Shown here: positions 46,736 to 57,684 of the stretch, piece by piece
Numbering within the stretch: the stretch's first letter is position 1
Layout: every line of letters starts with the position of its first letter
Origin: Isoetes taiwanensis
Taxonomy: Eukaryota > Streptophyta > Lycopodiopsida > Isoetales > Isoetaceae
DNA length: 64,000 bases
Assembly: GCA_021234155.1 (NCBI GenBank)
Contig: JAJEKV010000171.1
Location: 62,001-126,000, forward strand
Direction: 5' to 3'
Translations under genes and position numbers: made by a program
Notes under the pieces: model-generated
What the model saw: the letters and a program-made list of their open reading frames with translations, nothing else
Database searches by the model: none
What the model was told of the DNA's origin: nothing

Positions 46736-47330
46736 CTTTTTATGAGATCTGAGATGTAGAGGAAAAGAACTCCACATAACCCTCCTCTTAATAAAAAAGA
46801 TGTAGTCTAGCATTAACCTTGGATTTGTACCAAAGTGGTGGCCCGATGTCGAGTCCTTTATCCGGATGTCATGTCAGATTTATCCTTTCTGCGCATGACT
46901 CCATATGAACAACTCAACTCCATCACGAACATTTTGCATAGCGTGGAATGTGGATTATAGAATTTGTTTCTCATTGCAAATATCTTGCGATATTACTTCA
47001 TATTGGGGATAGTATTCTTAGTGTGGAATGATGCAATCATCTTGGTACTTTTGTTACACAATAGTTGCACTTGAAATTCTGATGTTCATACGTTGCAATA
47101 TGGTATTGAATATGGTGGTTATCCAAGTTTTATGAGGTTTTAAATATGGCCCAACCACCATCCTTTCCTAATTTGATGCAATTGGAAACCTTAGAAATGT
47201 AATTATAGTACAACATTGATATATTCTTATGTCATAACCAACACATAACAACCATTAACATTAATTAATATTCTTACGTCTGCTTGTTTTTTTTAGGGCC
47301 CGAAGGGCCCAAAATTTTTTTTAGTATAAT

Positions 47331-47752
47331 AACCAACACATAACTACCATTGAGACCATTGAATCCAACACATTTAAATTAAAATCCCCCTTAAACCCCC
47401 TTTGGTTTGGGTGCATATTCACACGAGGGGGTGGCGTAGGGGCGCCGAGAGCCCTCGTATTTGTATTTTGCACGCGTCTGAAATCAACACCATATAGTAT
47501 TCCGCTTGAAATCTTATAGTATTTTGTGAATGTTGTTATACAGTATAGCAAATCTTGTACTTGCATACCCCACAAACGAGGAACTTTACGTACGGTGTAG
47601 ATTAAGGAATAAGGGGTGAATATGCCTATCCAACAGCTCTCGTTGCCCGGAGTCACCCCCCGTGTGAATATGCACAAAACCAAAGGGGGTTTAAGGGGGA
47701 TTTTAATTTAAATGTGTTGGATTCAATGGTCTCAATGATAGTTATGTGTTGG
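47331..47752. mobile_element. Inverted-repeat element (MITE/foldback), copy 1
   Basis: Arms of about 100 bp: the left begins CCAACACATAACTACCATTG, the right ends ATAGTTATGTGTTGG, and both pass through ACACATTTAAATTAAAATCC and GGTGCATATTCACACG. The centre (about 210 bp) matches in inverse the centre of the element at 52495-52768. No transposase is present. Further CCAACACATAACAACCATTAA sequence just outside (47238) and a GGGCCCGAAGGGCCC palindrome (47298) suggest nesting or a larger outer element. Confidence 0.88.
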
Positions 47753-47874
47753 TCTCTAATATATAGTTGTAATAAGGGAGGTAAGCTTGAACGTTTTAAA
47801 ATTTCAATTGTTTAAAGACACATGGCAACATAAGAATCTAGATGGGTAGAAAATAAGCTGGGGTTTCTAGGTTG

Positions 47875-47961
47875 TTCTGGAAGCGGCTATGTCGAAACTT
47901 CTGGAAGGTGGAACCAGCTTCTTTGCTACTCTAGAACCAGCTTCGTCTTTTAATATAAAAG
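47875..47961 (+). promoter_or_regulatory. Heat-shock-element cluster with TATA box
   Basis: A perfect three-unit HSE, GAAacTTCtgGAA, lies at 47894-47906. A two-unit TTCtgGAA is at 47875-47882 and more GAACCAGCTTC half-site pairs at 47911 and 47934. TATAAAAG follows at 47954. This layout matches plant small-HSP promoters. No heat-shock protein frame follows: an ATG near 48044 opens only 18 codons. It may be an orphaned promoter or part of a repeat. Confidence 0.5.
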
Positions 47962-48242
47962 AGGTTTGCTCTGTAGCGACCTGTTGGTTCTTATCGACGC
48001 CTTAGGTAAGCAGCTAGTTTGGAGTTTTGATAGCCTGTTGTTTCTATGGCGGTCATCTCTTCATCTAAGCCTCCATATCTTTGTTTTGCCAATCCCATAT
48101 GAAAGAGATAAGGTGTGTGTCTTTTAGATTTGTCATACTTGAAAATTCGTGTTTTAAATAGTGGCAGGGCTTTTAAGCGGCAGAGTTTTTAAGAATGCTC
48201 TGGATTAGGATCTTTAAGCATGCTCTGGATTAGAACCAGAGC

Positions 48243-48255
48243 TTCTGGAAGGTTC
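48243..48255 (+). promoter_or_regulatory. Perfect heat-shock element
   Basis: TTCtgGAAggTTC, three alternating units in perfect phase, about 340 bp after the first cluster. Confidence 0.55.
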
Positions 48256-48306
48256 TCCCTTTTGCAACGACGACTTGCTCTGGCCTGCGAACTTTGTGGC
48301 TGTTAT

Positions 48307-48633
48307 CTAGGGTAAAAGCATGTTAGGGTGTACCACTTTTGGAACCTGCAAAAGTACATGCACTAGGTACTTATAAAATGGATACTTTCTCATTTTATTT
48401 TTCATTAAAACTAGTACAAAAGTCCAAAATAGAAGTCAAGGACGTGTCAATATTCAAAGTTAAGATAAAGATAATGCTACTGGAGACCAAAATATATATA
48501 AAAGTTCTAAAATGTACCTTTTATTGAGATATTACACGAGTACCCAGTACCTAGTCCTGGGTACCTTTTTAGGTACTTTTTTAGTCACTAAATAATACTT
48601 TTTAAGGGACACCCTAACATGCTTTTACCCTAG
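48307..48633. mobile_element. MITE with 26-bp terminal inverted repeats
   Basis: The left end TCTAGGGTAAAAGCATGTTA, continuing GGGTGT, is matched in inverse by the right end ACACCC-TAACATGCTTTTACCCTAGA. Total length is about 327 bp, with no coding capacity. The target duplication is ambiguous because CTA/TAG at the edges can be assigned to the repeat or the target. Confidence 0.88.
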
Positions 48634-49370
48634 ACAATCATAGCATTGTTATCAATTGATGCCTTGCCATTGTTGCTCCACAAGTTCATTTTTCTTCCTC
48701 TATTTCTACAAGCATGTAAGGTTACTCTTTTAATCTGCATGAACCTAGTAACAGCAGAGTTCCCTGTTCAGATTTCTTGCAAGGATCCTTTCTTGAATCC
48801 TTATCATATAATAAATTGATGGTAAGATGTTTCAAAGAATAAAAATGGTCCGGAGCCTCAAAAATTCTGGATTGTTTAATTTATAGGAGATAGGAGGATT
48901 CATGTAAATTGTCGAACGGTATATTTATATATCGACTGATGTATGCACAGATGATGAATCATTTCGTTCAGATGGGTCCAATGCAGGCCACCAGAAATAA
49001 GAATCGGAGTTCGAGAACCGCAACACCAGCGCATAGGAATCCACATTTTTGGCCCAACAAATGTGAATAGAGCTTGAAGGGAAGGGAAATTAGATTCTCG
49101 CCTAGCTACCAAAATTGCTAGAAACTAGACAAAGATGAATTCCAGGAATCACGTATTGCATAGAAGCTCGAATGACAATTTGAGGCCTATAACTTAACCA
49201 ATCAAGTTAGCAGGTCTAGCATTTGCAATTTTTACTAGCTCCTAAATGCATGGAAAAAGAACATGTTTTATCTATCAACAGTGTTTTTTATTCCTTTTTT
49301 GTGTTTCGAACTAAGCAATAAAATCGGGCTAAAGCTGATGGGTCGGCCTATCCAAGTCAAGCCAATCCAA

Positions 49371-49555
49371 TCTGTAGGAAAACCATCAAAACTTTTGTTT
49401 ATGAAAGATCTTCCCGCGAACCTGGCCAAGCCAGATACTGAAATTCCCCAAATCAAAATCCAATCTGAAGGAAAACCATTAAAACTTCTGTTTATGAAAG
49501 ATTTGCCCGCAAACCTGGCCAAGCCAGGTACTGAAATTCTATTAAACCCGTCACA
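49371..49555 (+). repeat. 93-bp in-frame tandem duplication within an ORF
   Basis: TCTG(T/A)AGGAAAACCAT begins units at 49371 and 49464, exactly 93 bp apart, so 31 codons are repeated. The plus frame (49263-49571) reads GKPSKLLFMKDLPANLAKP twice, with synonymous and conservative differences. The minus frame is open too (ARFAGKSFINRSFNGFP twice). The frame conservation hints at a coding origin; the family is unknown. Confidence 0.75.
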
Positions 49556-50026
49556 TTGCTTATTTGCTTAAATTTTTGATGGCTTTAATGTTCAATAACA
49601 TCCCACGTATTGCAAAGAAAATGATTTTGTAACCTGTAGTAGAAGAAGGCCAATACCTTATTATAATGTGCCAAGACAGAATGCCATGTTTTTAAATTCT
49701 GTTGTAGAACACACAATGAGGGAGAAGATGCGTGCAAACATTTGCCATTCTATTCAAAATTAATGAAACAGTTGTTATTGAAGATATGGTATTTTATGTT
49801 TTGCTCCTACATGCTCAAATATTATTTTTTGAAGAGGCAGTGCTTATAACAACTTTCGAGGAATGAAGAAGTCAGGTGCTTGCTCTCTTTTTTCCATTTT
49901 CTAATAGTTTTTTAAATTAACATAGTCACTTATACATCACTTGAAAGAGCTCATTAATTTAGGATTTATAGAACTCTTGCTTGGATATGAGAAAGGTCTG
50001 AAGAAAAGTATCAAAAGAGTGGAGTA

Positions 50027-50581
50027 CAATGCCATCGATCCGAGCCCTCGGATCGAGATTCTAGAGGGGGCGAGCATGCATGTCTTGCATGCATGCATTG
50101 CATGCCTTCTCTGGTTGGGAGGCGCTATATTAGGCGGGGTTATTCATCAATGTCTCATCGGCGCTTCCTCTTCTCTCTCATCAGTACCCTTCTCTATTCT
50201 TTGAAACCATGCAGGGGAGAGGCTTCTCTCTACTTGGATTGACCAATTTGGCGTTTCTTTCATGCTGTGGCATGTTCTTTCTCGGCCTTGCCTCTTCTTT
50301 AGCCATAATGCTTTGACCTTCGTCCTCGATCCCGTTTTGATAAGGAAGTTCTCTTCTATTCGGGAAGTTTTTGTCGTTTTCATGCGAGCTCTATTCTAGA
50401 ATGCCATCGATCCGAGCCCTGGGATCGAGATTCTAGAGGGAGCAAGCATGCATGTCTTGCATGCATGCATTGCATGCCTTTTCTGGTTGGGAGATCACTA
50501 TATTAGGCGGGGTTCTTCATCAACGTCTCATCGGCGCTTCCTCTTCTCTCTCAGCAGTACCCTTCTCTATTCTTTGAAACC
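50027..50581 (+). repeat. Duplicated promoter-like block, about 180-bp direct repeat
   Basis: Copies at 50027-50207 and 50400-50581. Both carry CGATCCGAGCCC-(T/G)-GGATCGAG (an imperfect palindrome), CATGCATG and GCATGCATGCATTGCATG clusters, an ACTATATTAGG or GCTATATTAGG TATA-like box, and a pyrimidine-rich leader ending CTATTCTTTGAAACC. CATGCA is the RY element bound by plant B3 (ABI3/FUS3-type) regulators. I infer a duplicated promoter; the TATA-to-leader spacing fits. Confidence 0.6.
50209..50316 (+). CDS. Possible 35-residue membrane or signal peptide
   Basis: The ATG lies two bases after the GAAACC end of the first promoter-like copy. The frame encodes 35 residues, with a basic N-terminus (MQGRGFS) and a hydrophobic stretch from LTNLAFLSCCGMFFLGLASS onward that would span a membrane or act as a signal sequence, then TGA. 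The second promoter copy lacks the ATG. Small size and lack of a homologue known to me keep confidence low. Confidence 0.3.
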   Translation: MQGRGFSLLGLTNLAFLSCCGMFFLGLASSLAIML

Positions 50582-50616
50582 CACCCTCCCCCCCTTAATT
50601 GTTTAATGTATTTGTC

Positions 50617-50716
50617 GCCTGGCACGCGTGACCAGCCCTTCTATTTGAAGAGGTTTTTGTTTTGGTTTAACGTGGCACGCGTGATCAGCCCCTCCACTTT
50701 TAGAGGTTTTTGTCAC
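50617..50716 (+). repeat. Short tandem repeat, about 52-bp unit
   Basis: CTGGCACGCGTGACCAGCCC and GTGGCACGCGTGATCAGCCC, each followed by C(T/C)…GAGGTTTTTGT. Two copies. Confidence 0.75.
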
Positions 50717-52494
50717 ATTTATTCTCGTGTTGGTGATGTGCAGTTACAGGTTGGCAAGCGGCAGCAGATTCGACTTCTCCATTCGTGGGTTTTTTGGGAG
50801 CGAATTCTCAGCCTTACATTTGTCCAAACCACTTGCCGAAGGCTTATCGGTAGGGTTTTGCCTTGAAAACCTGAAAGGGCGGGGTTTTTTAATCCCGGTG
50901 ATAAGCTTTTGGCAGGTACACAAACAAACATCTATTATCATTGTATTTCATGGGGTCCAGGGCAAAAGTATGCTGGCGGGTATCAAATAAACGCAGTTCA
51001 GCACCCAGCACCAGCACCCTTCATACTTTTTTTTTCCACCCTTCACCAATTATAGTCTAACCTATTTGATGCCCGTCACTTCATATAGACCCGTTCTAAT
51101 CATAACCTGCTTACCGCCCACCATACGTAATGAATGTGACCCGAAGGGTAGCGAATTTTGAATTTAAAATTACAACCGTCTGTCTGTTTCCCAACTTTTC
51201 CCACTCCGGCCAAAAAGCCCGCGGAGAAGAAGCTCGAGAATTTCCACATTCACTCTAGTATTCCAAAATTCAAATACACTATGGTGAAGAAGGTTGTTAA
51301 TCCACCGGCTCAGCCAGTAATTCCAACAGATGCCATGCGCAGGGTAAGCAAAATGCACTGCCAATTTTGATATCGGCTTAGGGTGCCCTGTTAATTTGTT
51401 TTTCTTGCTTTCTTCTAGCCCAGAAGGAACGTGCCCCTGAGACTGGACTTGGCTGATAGCCGAACAGAGGAGGACTTTCATGCTTACGCGGGTCTACCAA
51501 ACGATGGTGTACATCCCTCTCAATTTCGAACATATGCCATTTCTGCTGCAGAGTATAATGAGGTTTGGGGTACCAATGGTGTCATTCCCAACAAAACATC
51601 AATTAACAAGGTAAGGCCAGAGCATGAAGAAGCTTTAATTGAACTGCTGAGCAAGATATACCCAAAAGGGTTGAAGAATAGAGAAGTAAGGAAAACGGTT
51701 TCCTATCTATTTGCATTCAACAACTGCCAGAGGGCCAAGCAGGATCCAGAAAATTTCAAGGTTAACTGGGCAGCAGTGGCAGCAAAAAGTAGGGCCTATT
51801 CGAGCAAGGTTAAGAGTGAACCCAGCACCAGAGGCCCTGTTAGCATAGCAGAGCCCAGCAAATCACAGCAGACAACAGCACCTGAAAGCGTAGCAGAAAG
51901 GCCAGCCTCAGCAGGCACTGGTGTAAAATTAGAAGGGAGGTTGTATTCAGGAGTACTGCAATGTGCCCAGCAGCGTTCTCAGCTTATGAGAATAAAATTC
52001 CCGCCTAGAAAGCATGATCCAAGGTGTGCAGGATGCCTTAAAAATGCAACAGAGTGATCTAGTGTCCAAGAAGGAACTAGTTGCACAATCTCAGGCAAAG
52101 GGCACCTTCTCGGCTGCAGAGCAGAAGTTGCAAACCATAAAGGACAATATTGCACGTCTTCAAGCCCCGTCAGATCCTAATGCAGGTGCCTCTGCTGAGA
52201 TTCATTCTTTGGAGAGGTAGAAAGATATGGCAGAGTATATGCTGAAGTCCCTCCTTGAAATGGGGGGTGGGCCAATAGATGAAACCATGGTACAAAAGGT
52301 GGCTGCACTAACTGCTGAGATTGCCAATAACGAGTCCCTCCTTGCAAAAGCCCAGCAGCACTTACAGAATGTCACCAGGCTGAGGGAGATGACCAAGAGA
52401 AATGATCAGCTAGTCAACATCACTCCAATACTATCACGATTGCCAATTGGAGATGAGAAGAGATGCTCCACCTGTGGTCTTGCATTCCAGGATG

Positions 52495-52768
52495 TTTGGG
52501 TGCATATTCACACGGGGGGTGACTCCGGGCAACGAGAGCTGTTGGATAGGCATATTCACCCCTTATTCCTTAATCTATACCGTACGTAAAGTTCCTCGTT
52601 TGTGGGGTATGCAAGTACAAAATTTGCTATCTTTGTATAATAAGATTCGCAAAAATACTATAAGATTTCAAGCGGAATACTATATGGTGTTGATTTAAAT
52701 GCGTGCAAAATACAATTATGAGGGCTCTCGTTGCCCTACGTCACCCCCCGTGTGAATATGCACCCAAA
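52495..52768. mobile_element. Inverted-repeat MITE, copy 2, inside the RING gene
   Basis: Perfect 28-bp terminal repeats: TTTGGGTGCATATTCACACG plus GGGGGGTGA at the left and its exact inverse at 52741-52768. The element is 274 bp. Its interior matches the element at 47331-47752 in inverse. Related TATGTGTTGG sequence with ATTAATGTCAATGG repeats continues to about 52890, and a GGCCCC-TTC-GGGGCC palindrome plus CCCCCCCGTGTGAC closes the region at 52979. Confidence 0.9.
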
Positions 52769-54045
52769 CCAAAGGGGGTTTAAGGGGGATTTTAATTTAA
52801 ATGTGTTGGACCCAATGGTTATGTTAATTAATGTCAATGGTAGTTATGTGTTGGTTGTTAATGTCAATGGTTGTTATGTGTTGGGGGATTTAATTTTTAT
52901 ATGTTGGATGTTAATGGTTTGTGTTGCAAAAAAAATTTTTTGGCCCCTTCGGGGCCTTAGGGACGCCCCCCCCGTGTGACAAAAATTTTAGAATTCAAAC
53001 CAGAAAAAAACTAGAATTCATTTGAGGCTTTCATCACCTGTAGCTTTTGAATTTGATCACAATAAAACAAATAGAACATAAGTAAAAGTTACCATAAAGA
53101 TAGAGCAGATTGATCCCATTATTCTGAAAGTCATAAAGTTTACAACACAAAGAAAACCCTCTGTTATTATGCTACATATTGTTACTTCCGCTACAACTAT
53201 TTCTCTTTCACAATGACACCATTGTTTATCAATCCATATGATTTTGGATGCTCCATCTCTAGCTTAAAGGTAATGCATGATTCACCTTACGGTTCGATTA
53301 AAGTTCCAAACCTACAATATAAATGTATTCTTGTGGCCCTTTGTTTGACCGATCTGCGTGACATGGAAAAGGCGTGGAATAATCCGCATGTTGTGTGCAT
53401 AAGAATCCGTTTGTTGATTGAAGCTAAAGGTCATTTTGCTATGAACAATCAGGAAGCCAGAAATATCCAAGAGTTGAAAGCAAACAGAGGGCCTAAACTT
53501 GAATCTGCAGCAAATCATAGGAAGGAAACAAAAGGGGGTTTTGCAGCACTACATTGTAGAATCAGGAAACCAATACCTTGTAAAAAAACATTATGCTAAC
53601 TGAAGAAACATTAAAAAACAAATACCTTTGTAAGTGTGAGCAAAAAATCCATCTCGTGGTAGTAAAATCCACTCCGGCAATAAGAATCCAAGAGGGCAAG
53701 TACACATGCACACACATGCACACATGCACATGCACTTGCACTTGCACATGCATATGAACATGCACATGCACACACATGCACATGCATGTGCACATGCACA
53801 CACATGCACATGCATGTGCACATGCACATGCACACACTTGCATAGTGTTCATGCACAAACACATGCAGAGAAAGACAACAACCCTCGGATTTTTCCAACC
53901 AACGAAAATCAACGGCCCATAAAGGGTGCACTCTAGAAATACTATTTAGTACACCTCAACGAATACAACAACGAAATCATAGAAAAACCATATGAAAAAG
54001 CGTATAAAAATCTAAAAGTAACCCCCTGTTATTATGCTACATATT
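52769..54045. other. Inserted or intronic DNA between RING halves
   Basis: It includes a direct repeat CTGTTATTATGCTACATATT at about 53161 and 54026, whose span is about 870 bp. That suggests an insertion with duplicated ends or a tandem duplication. The frame at 53213-53599 is open (128 codons; CILVALCLTDLRDMEKAW, RIRLLIEAKGHFAMNNQ) but unrecognised. Confidence 0.45.
53701..53840. repeat. CACATG/CACACA microsatellite
   Basis: Alternating CACATG, CACACA and CATGCATGTG over about 140 bp. The long Cys/His/Val and His/Met/Thr frames here are artefacts of the repeat. Confidence 0.95.
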
Positions 54046-55269
54046 GATTACACCCTCAGCCTGCGGATGAAATGTGGACATCATTATCATGTGAGCTGCC
54101 TCAGTTTGCTCATGGAAAAAACATGCTGCCTCAAGTGCCCAGAGACTATTCCTATAGGGTTAGTGCAGGAATTGGAGAAGCAAAGAACAGTAAAGCAGGA
54201 AGTGTTATATGCTGGAGCATCTCACAAAACTGAGAATGAGATAATTGATGTTGATGAGCATGTAGCCACAACTCCTGATAGCAACAGGAAAAGGAAACAA
54301 GTTAATACACCAAGAAGTAAAAGGACCCCAGGATCAGCAAAGCACAAGTCTACAAGGGTTCAAACTCCACAGCCAAGACATGGAAAAAAAGGTACATGCC
54401 TATTTTCAGGGTCTCAATTTGAATTGGCAACATTAGAAGATGCTGTAGACATTGGACAACAAGTTATCAGCAGTCTGCAGCACATTGCAGCACCTGACAG
54501 CATAGTGCTGAAGACACCAACCCATGCAGAATCTAAGGGAGATTCAAGTAGTACTGATGATGCTGCCAATTATGTTGTAGTTCCAAATTCTGCAGCTGCC
54601 TCTACAAAGGCCTCCTCTAACACGGTTGCTGCATGGAAGGAAAACGATGGCGAAGATGTCGACAAGCAGGTTCAGGCAGTCGTTTCCAAAGTCAACAGGT
54701 TGACACGGTCAAGGACCAGGAAGGTTGTGGAAGAAGAGAATGAGGGTGAGTCAGAAGTTGATATGTTGAAGACGTCCCTATAGAAGTAGCATTTGGAAAA
54801 AAAAGACAAGGCTAATGTAATTTTGCCATATGTATTTCAGGCAGGCAAACCTTGATTGCTCAAGACAACCCTAAACCATCAGCCAAAAGGTTTTTATTCT
54901 AACAATCAATATATTTGATCCCTGTTTTCTTCCACCGTGAATGTGCAAATTTTGTTTGGATAATTCATTCAGCTTAGGCTTGAGTAAAAACTTATATGCA
55001 GAAAAAGAAGGCAGCCAATGGTTATACTTAGTGAATCTGATGAAGAAGACAATGCCACTAAAAGAGTGCCAGCACAACCTCTAACATACAAAAGGTGCCT
55101 GTTATCATGTTATATTTCACCTTCTATATTCTCTACAAATTTCAGTTGGTAATTGGAACACATCCTTGCATGCAGGAGAACAAGGCAAGTTGTGAATGAT
55201 GAAATGGAGGATGAAGCACGGCCACTGCAAGGGTTAAAGCAAAGTTTCATTAAATATGGAATATATCGG

Positions 55270-56410
55270 GTAAGTTGGAATAATTTTAATGTAGGGTGTT
55301 TGGAGGGTTATGTATACCTCTATACTTATAGTAGGGTTACATGTATTAAAAAGGGTTATATATACATGTTGCAGGAGAAGGTTATGTATATCGTATATGT
55401 CACTACATATATATGTATGCATATATGTGTACATGATACTCAAATATATAACCAATCCTTCCAATGTATGGCTGCTGCAGGGTTATCCTAAATTGGAAGG
55501 GTTCCAATGAAAGGGTTATATATACCCTATATAATGCTATGCCTATACCATTTTATACATCTATCTATCTTTAATATATAAAATACATATACATAAGTAT
55601 CAACCATGCATAAGACACTTGCTTACCATATGCCATTATAGCCTCCGCTATGTCATTCGTTCCAACATCTGCAACAAGAAGAAGAGGATGGAAATATATT
55701 ATGAGTTATACATAACCAGACTTTCTGAACCACAAGCATACTAGGGAGTCATTTGTGGATTCATGTCATCAAATCTTCTAAATGGCATTTAATATGGATC
55801 TAATGCCAATTACATTCTGTCATATAATAGAGTGTCAGCTATATTTGAAGCTAAATGGAATGATCAGGTATCTTTGTTGGAGTTATATAGCCTAAATACA
55901 TATGAAGGTTGCATTAATAGAGCTTAAATGGCGCAACGACCCTATTTCATGCTAAATGAATCCAGGGGAACTAGTTAAATGGGCACATGCTCCATTTAGC
56001 TTAATGGAGAAAAAGTGATTCCATTGAATTTTGGCTCCATTTAAGTTAAATGGAGCTTATGCCCATTCTGATGGTAATTTCAGCTTGAAATGGGGTCGCC
56101 GCACCATTTAAAGCTCCATTTGAACTCAACTTTCAGCTTTATTTAAGCTACATTGTAACTCAAAAAACGTGGATCGAGATGGGCCAGATCTTTTATTATA
56201 TTTTATATCTAATCTAATCAAGATCGGGTTCAATTGTATACTACCAATGCACATTGAAAATTATAGCATTCTATCATTCAATCAAATATTAAAATCTACA
56301 CCACTAACTTTTGAGATGTAGTAGCATAACGAAGTTGCCAATATATCCCGAAGTCGATTCAACAAATACAACAATTTCAACAAGATCTGCGCAGCGCCTA
56401 AGATAAACTC
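55270..56410. other. AT-rich non-coding DNA
   Basis: Contains TATATA-rich stretches with repeated GGGTTATATATAC (55360, 55516). At 55840-56160 there are many inverse and direct forms of CCATTTAAGCTTAAATGG-type words. No gene. Confidence 0.5.
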
Positions 56411-56698
56411 AATGTAAGCACAAATGCAAATTCAACGAGATCAATTGCCATCTAATTTACCAAGATCAATACAATGTGGAGGCGGTAGAGGCGTGAGGCA
56501 GGTGCTCAAGAATAAAAGCCAAATAGCATCCTTCCCAAAAGAATTATACAGTCCACATCGAAGGGTTTTGAATTTTGAGCAGGGAAATATTGGGGGAATT
56601 CATATTTTGAATTTTAAATTCAGGCGGGATTTTGGGGGAAAATTTAAATATGGAGGGAGATTTAAAATTCAAATTTCAAAGTGCAAAAAGCGGGTCCG

Positions 56699-56990
56699 GA
56701 TTCTATCCATTTCTTCTCCTCCTCCACCATTCCCTCCCCACTCCTCGCCCCTCCTCGCTATTACATTTGCATCTACCTCATCCCTCCATCGCCTTCCAGG
56801 CTCCTATAAGCGCTTCCTCCTCTAGCGCCTCCTCTAAGATTGGATTTTATGCATTTCTTCTCCTCCTCAACCATCCCTCCCCCGGCTCCCTTGCTCCTCC
56901 CCCTCCTTCACTGTTATACTTGCATCTACCTCATCCCCTCCATCGCCTTCCGACTCTTCTAATGTTTTCCCCTCTAGCGCCACCTCTGTC
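56699..56990 (+). repeat. Diverged tandem duplication, about 145-bp unit, pyrimidine-rich
   Basis: Units begin GATTCTATCCATTTCTTCTC (56699) and GATTTTATGCATTTCTTCTC (56842). Both run through GCATCTACCTCATCCC and CCATCGCCTTCC to a CTCTAGCGCC(T/A)CCTCT end. Low-complexity Ser/Pro/Leu frames result and are not called as genes. Confidence 0.85.
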
Positions 56991-57340
56991 GCCTTCTTTT
57001 TTCACAACATTTGATCCCTGGTCAGTACCTTATACAATTGGAGTGCATATTGTATGGTCGATTCTGCAGATGAAGCAAGCTAGCAACTAGACTACATGCA
57101 ATGTGAACTGTATGTATTTATTTTAATGCATTGATTTCATCTTCTGTCTTATTATGTGTTCCACATGTAGCTGTTAGGGTAAATTACATCTCTAATACTT
57201 AAATATATAAATCTTATTTTCTTAGACTCTTCAAGATATAGTGGTTTAAGTAAATGTTTACAAAAAAGAAAAAGGCTTGTGCTATCAAATGGCAAAAGAA
57301 ATGACGATATATATACTTTTTTTTGTGTGGCTGGTGAAGG

Positions 57341-57429
57341 AAATGTGTGTGTGTGGGGCTGATCTTGCCAAATGGCGCAATGGCCATTTGAAGGAAATGG
57401 CCATCGCGCCATTTTTAAGGTAGCAACCA

Positions 57430-57460
<31 letters not shown>

Positions 57461-57541
57461 GGTGAGAGGCTGAACTTGCCAAATGGCGATGGCCATTTGA
57501 AGGAAATAAAGCGCCATCGCGCCATTTTATAAAATAAAAAC

Positions 57542-57573
<32 letters not shown>

Positions 57574-57684
57574 TGTTGCCAAATGGCGCGATGGCGCCAT
57601 TTCTTCAAATAAGCCATCGGCGCCATTTCTTCAAATAAGCCATCATCGCGCCATTTGGCAAGATCAGCCCCACACACACACATT
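57341..57684. mobile_element. Foldback element of ATGGCGCCAT words
   Basis: Outer arms: TGTGTGTGTGGGGCTGATCT then TGCCAAATGGCGC at the left, matched in inverse by GCGCCATTTGGCA then AGATCAGCCCCACACACACA at the right (about 33 bp each). The interior has several smaller palindromes such as GCGATGGCGCCATTT and two T-runs of about 30 (57430-57460, 57544-57572). Poly-Lys frames on the minus strand come from those runs. Related AAATGGCG words continue to 57800. Confidence 0.88.

Larger units (their letters stand above)
51282..55269 (+). pseudogene. RING-finger, coiled-coil protein gene, broken by insertion
   Basis: Exon 1 at 51282-51341 starts ATGGTGAAGAAGG and ends at a GTAAGC donor. Exon 2 starts after TTCTTCTAG at 51420 and encodes a conserved-looking N-terminal region (FHAYAGLPNDGVHPSQF, then ALIELLSKIYPKGLKNREV). 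A low-complexity part and a Gln/Lys-rich coiled coil follow (about 52030-52420). There is a frame change near 52005 and an in-frame TAG at 52218. The RING starts RCSTCGLAFQDV at 52465. It is cut there by a MITE and about 1.5 kb of other DNA, and resumes at 54058 with LRMKCGHHYHVSC and CCLKCPETIP, completing a C2-CHHC-C2-type finger. A Lys/Arg-rich nuclear-type region runs to 54780. A further exon (about 55174-55269, VVNDEMEDEARPLQGLKQSF) ends at GTAAGT. RING proteins are usually ubiquitin ligases; that role is inferred. Confidence 0.6.

Noticed and set aside
53562-53936. Cys/His/Val-rich and His/Met-rich frames resembling metal-binding proteins
   Set aside because: They are translations of the CACATG/CACACA microsatellite.
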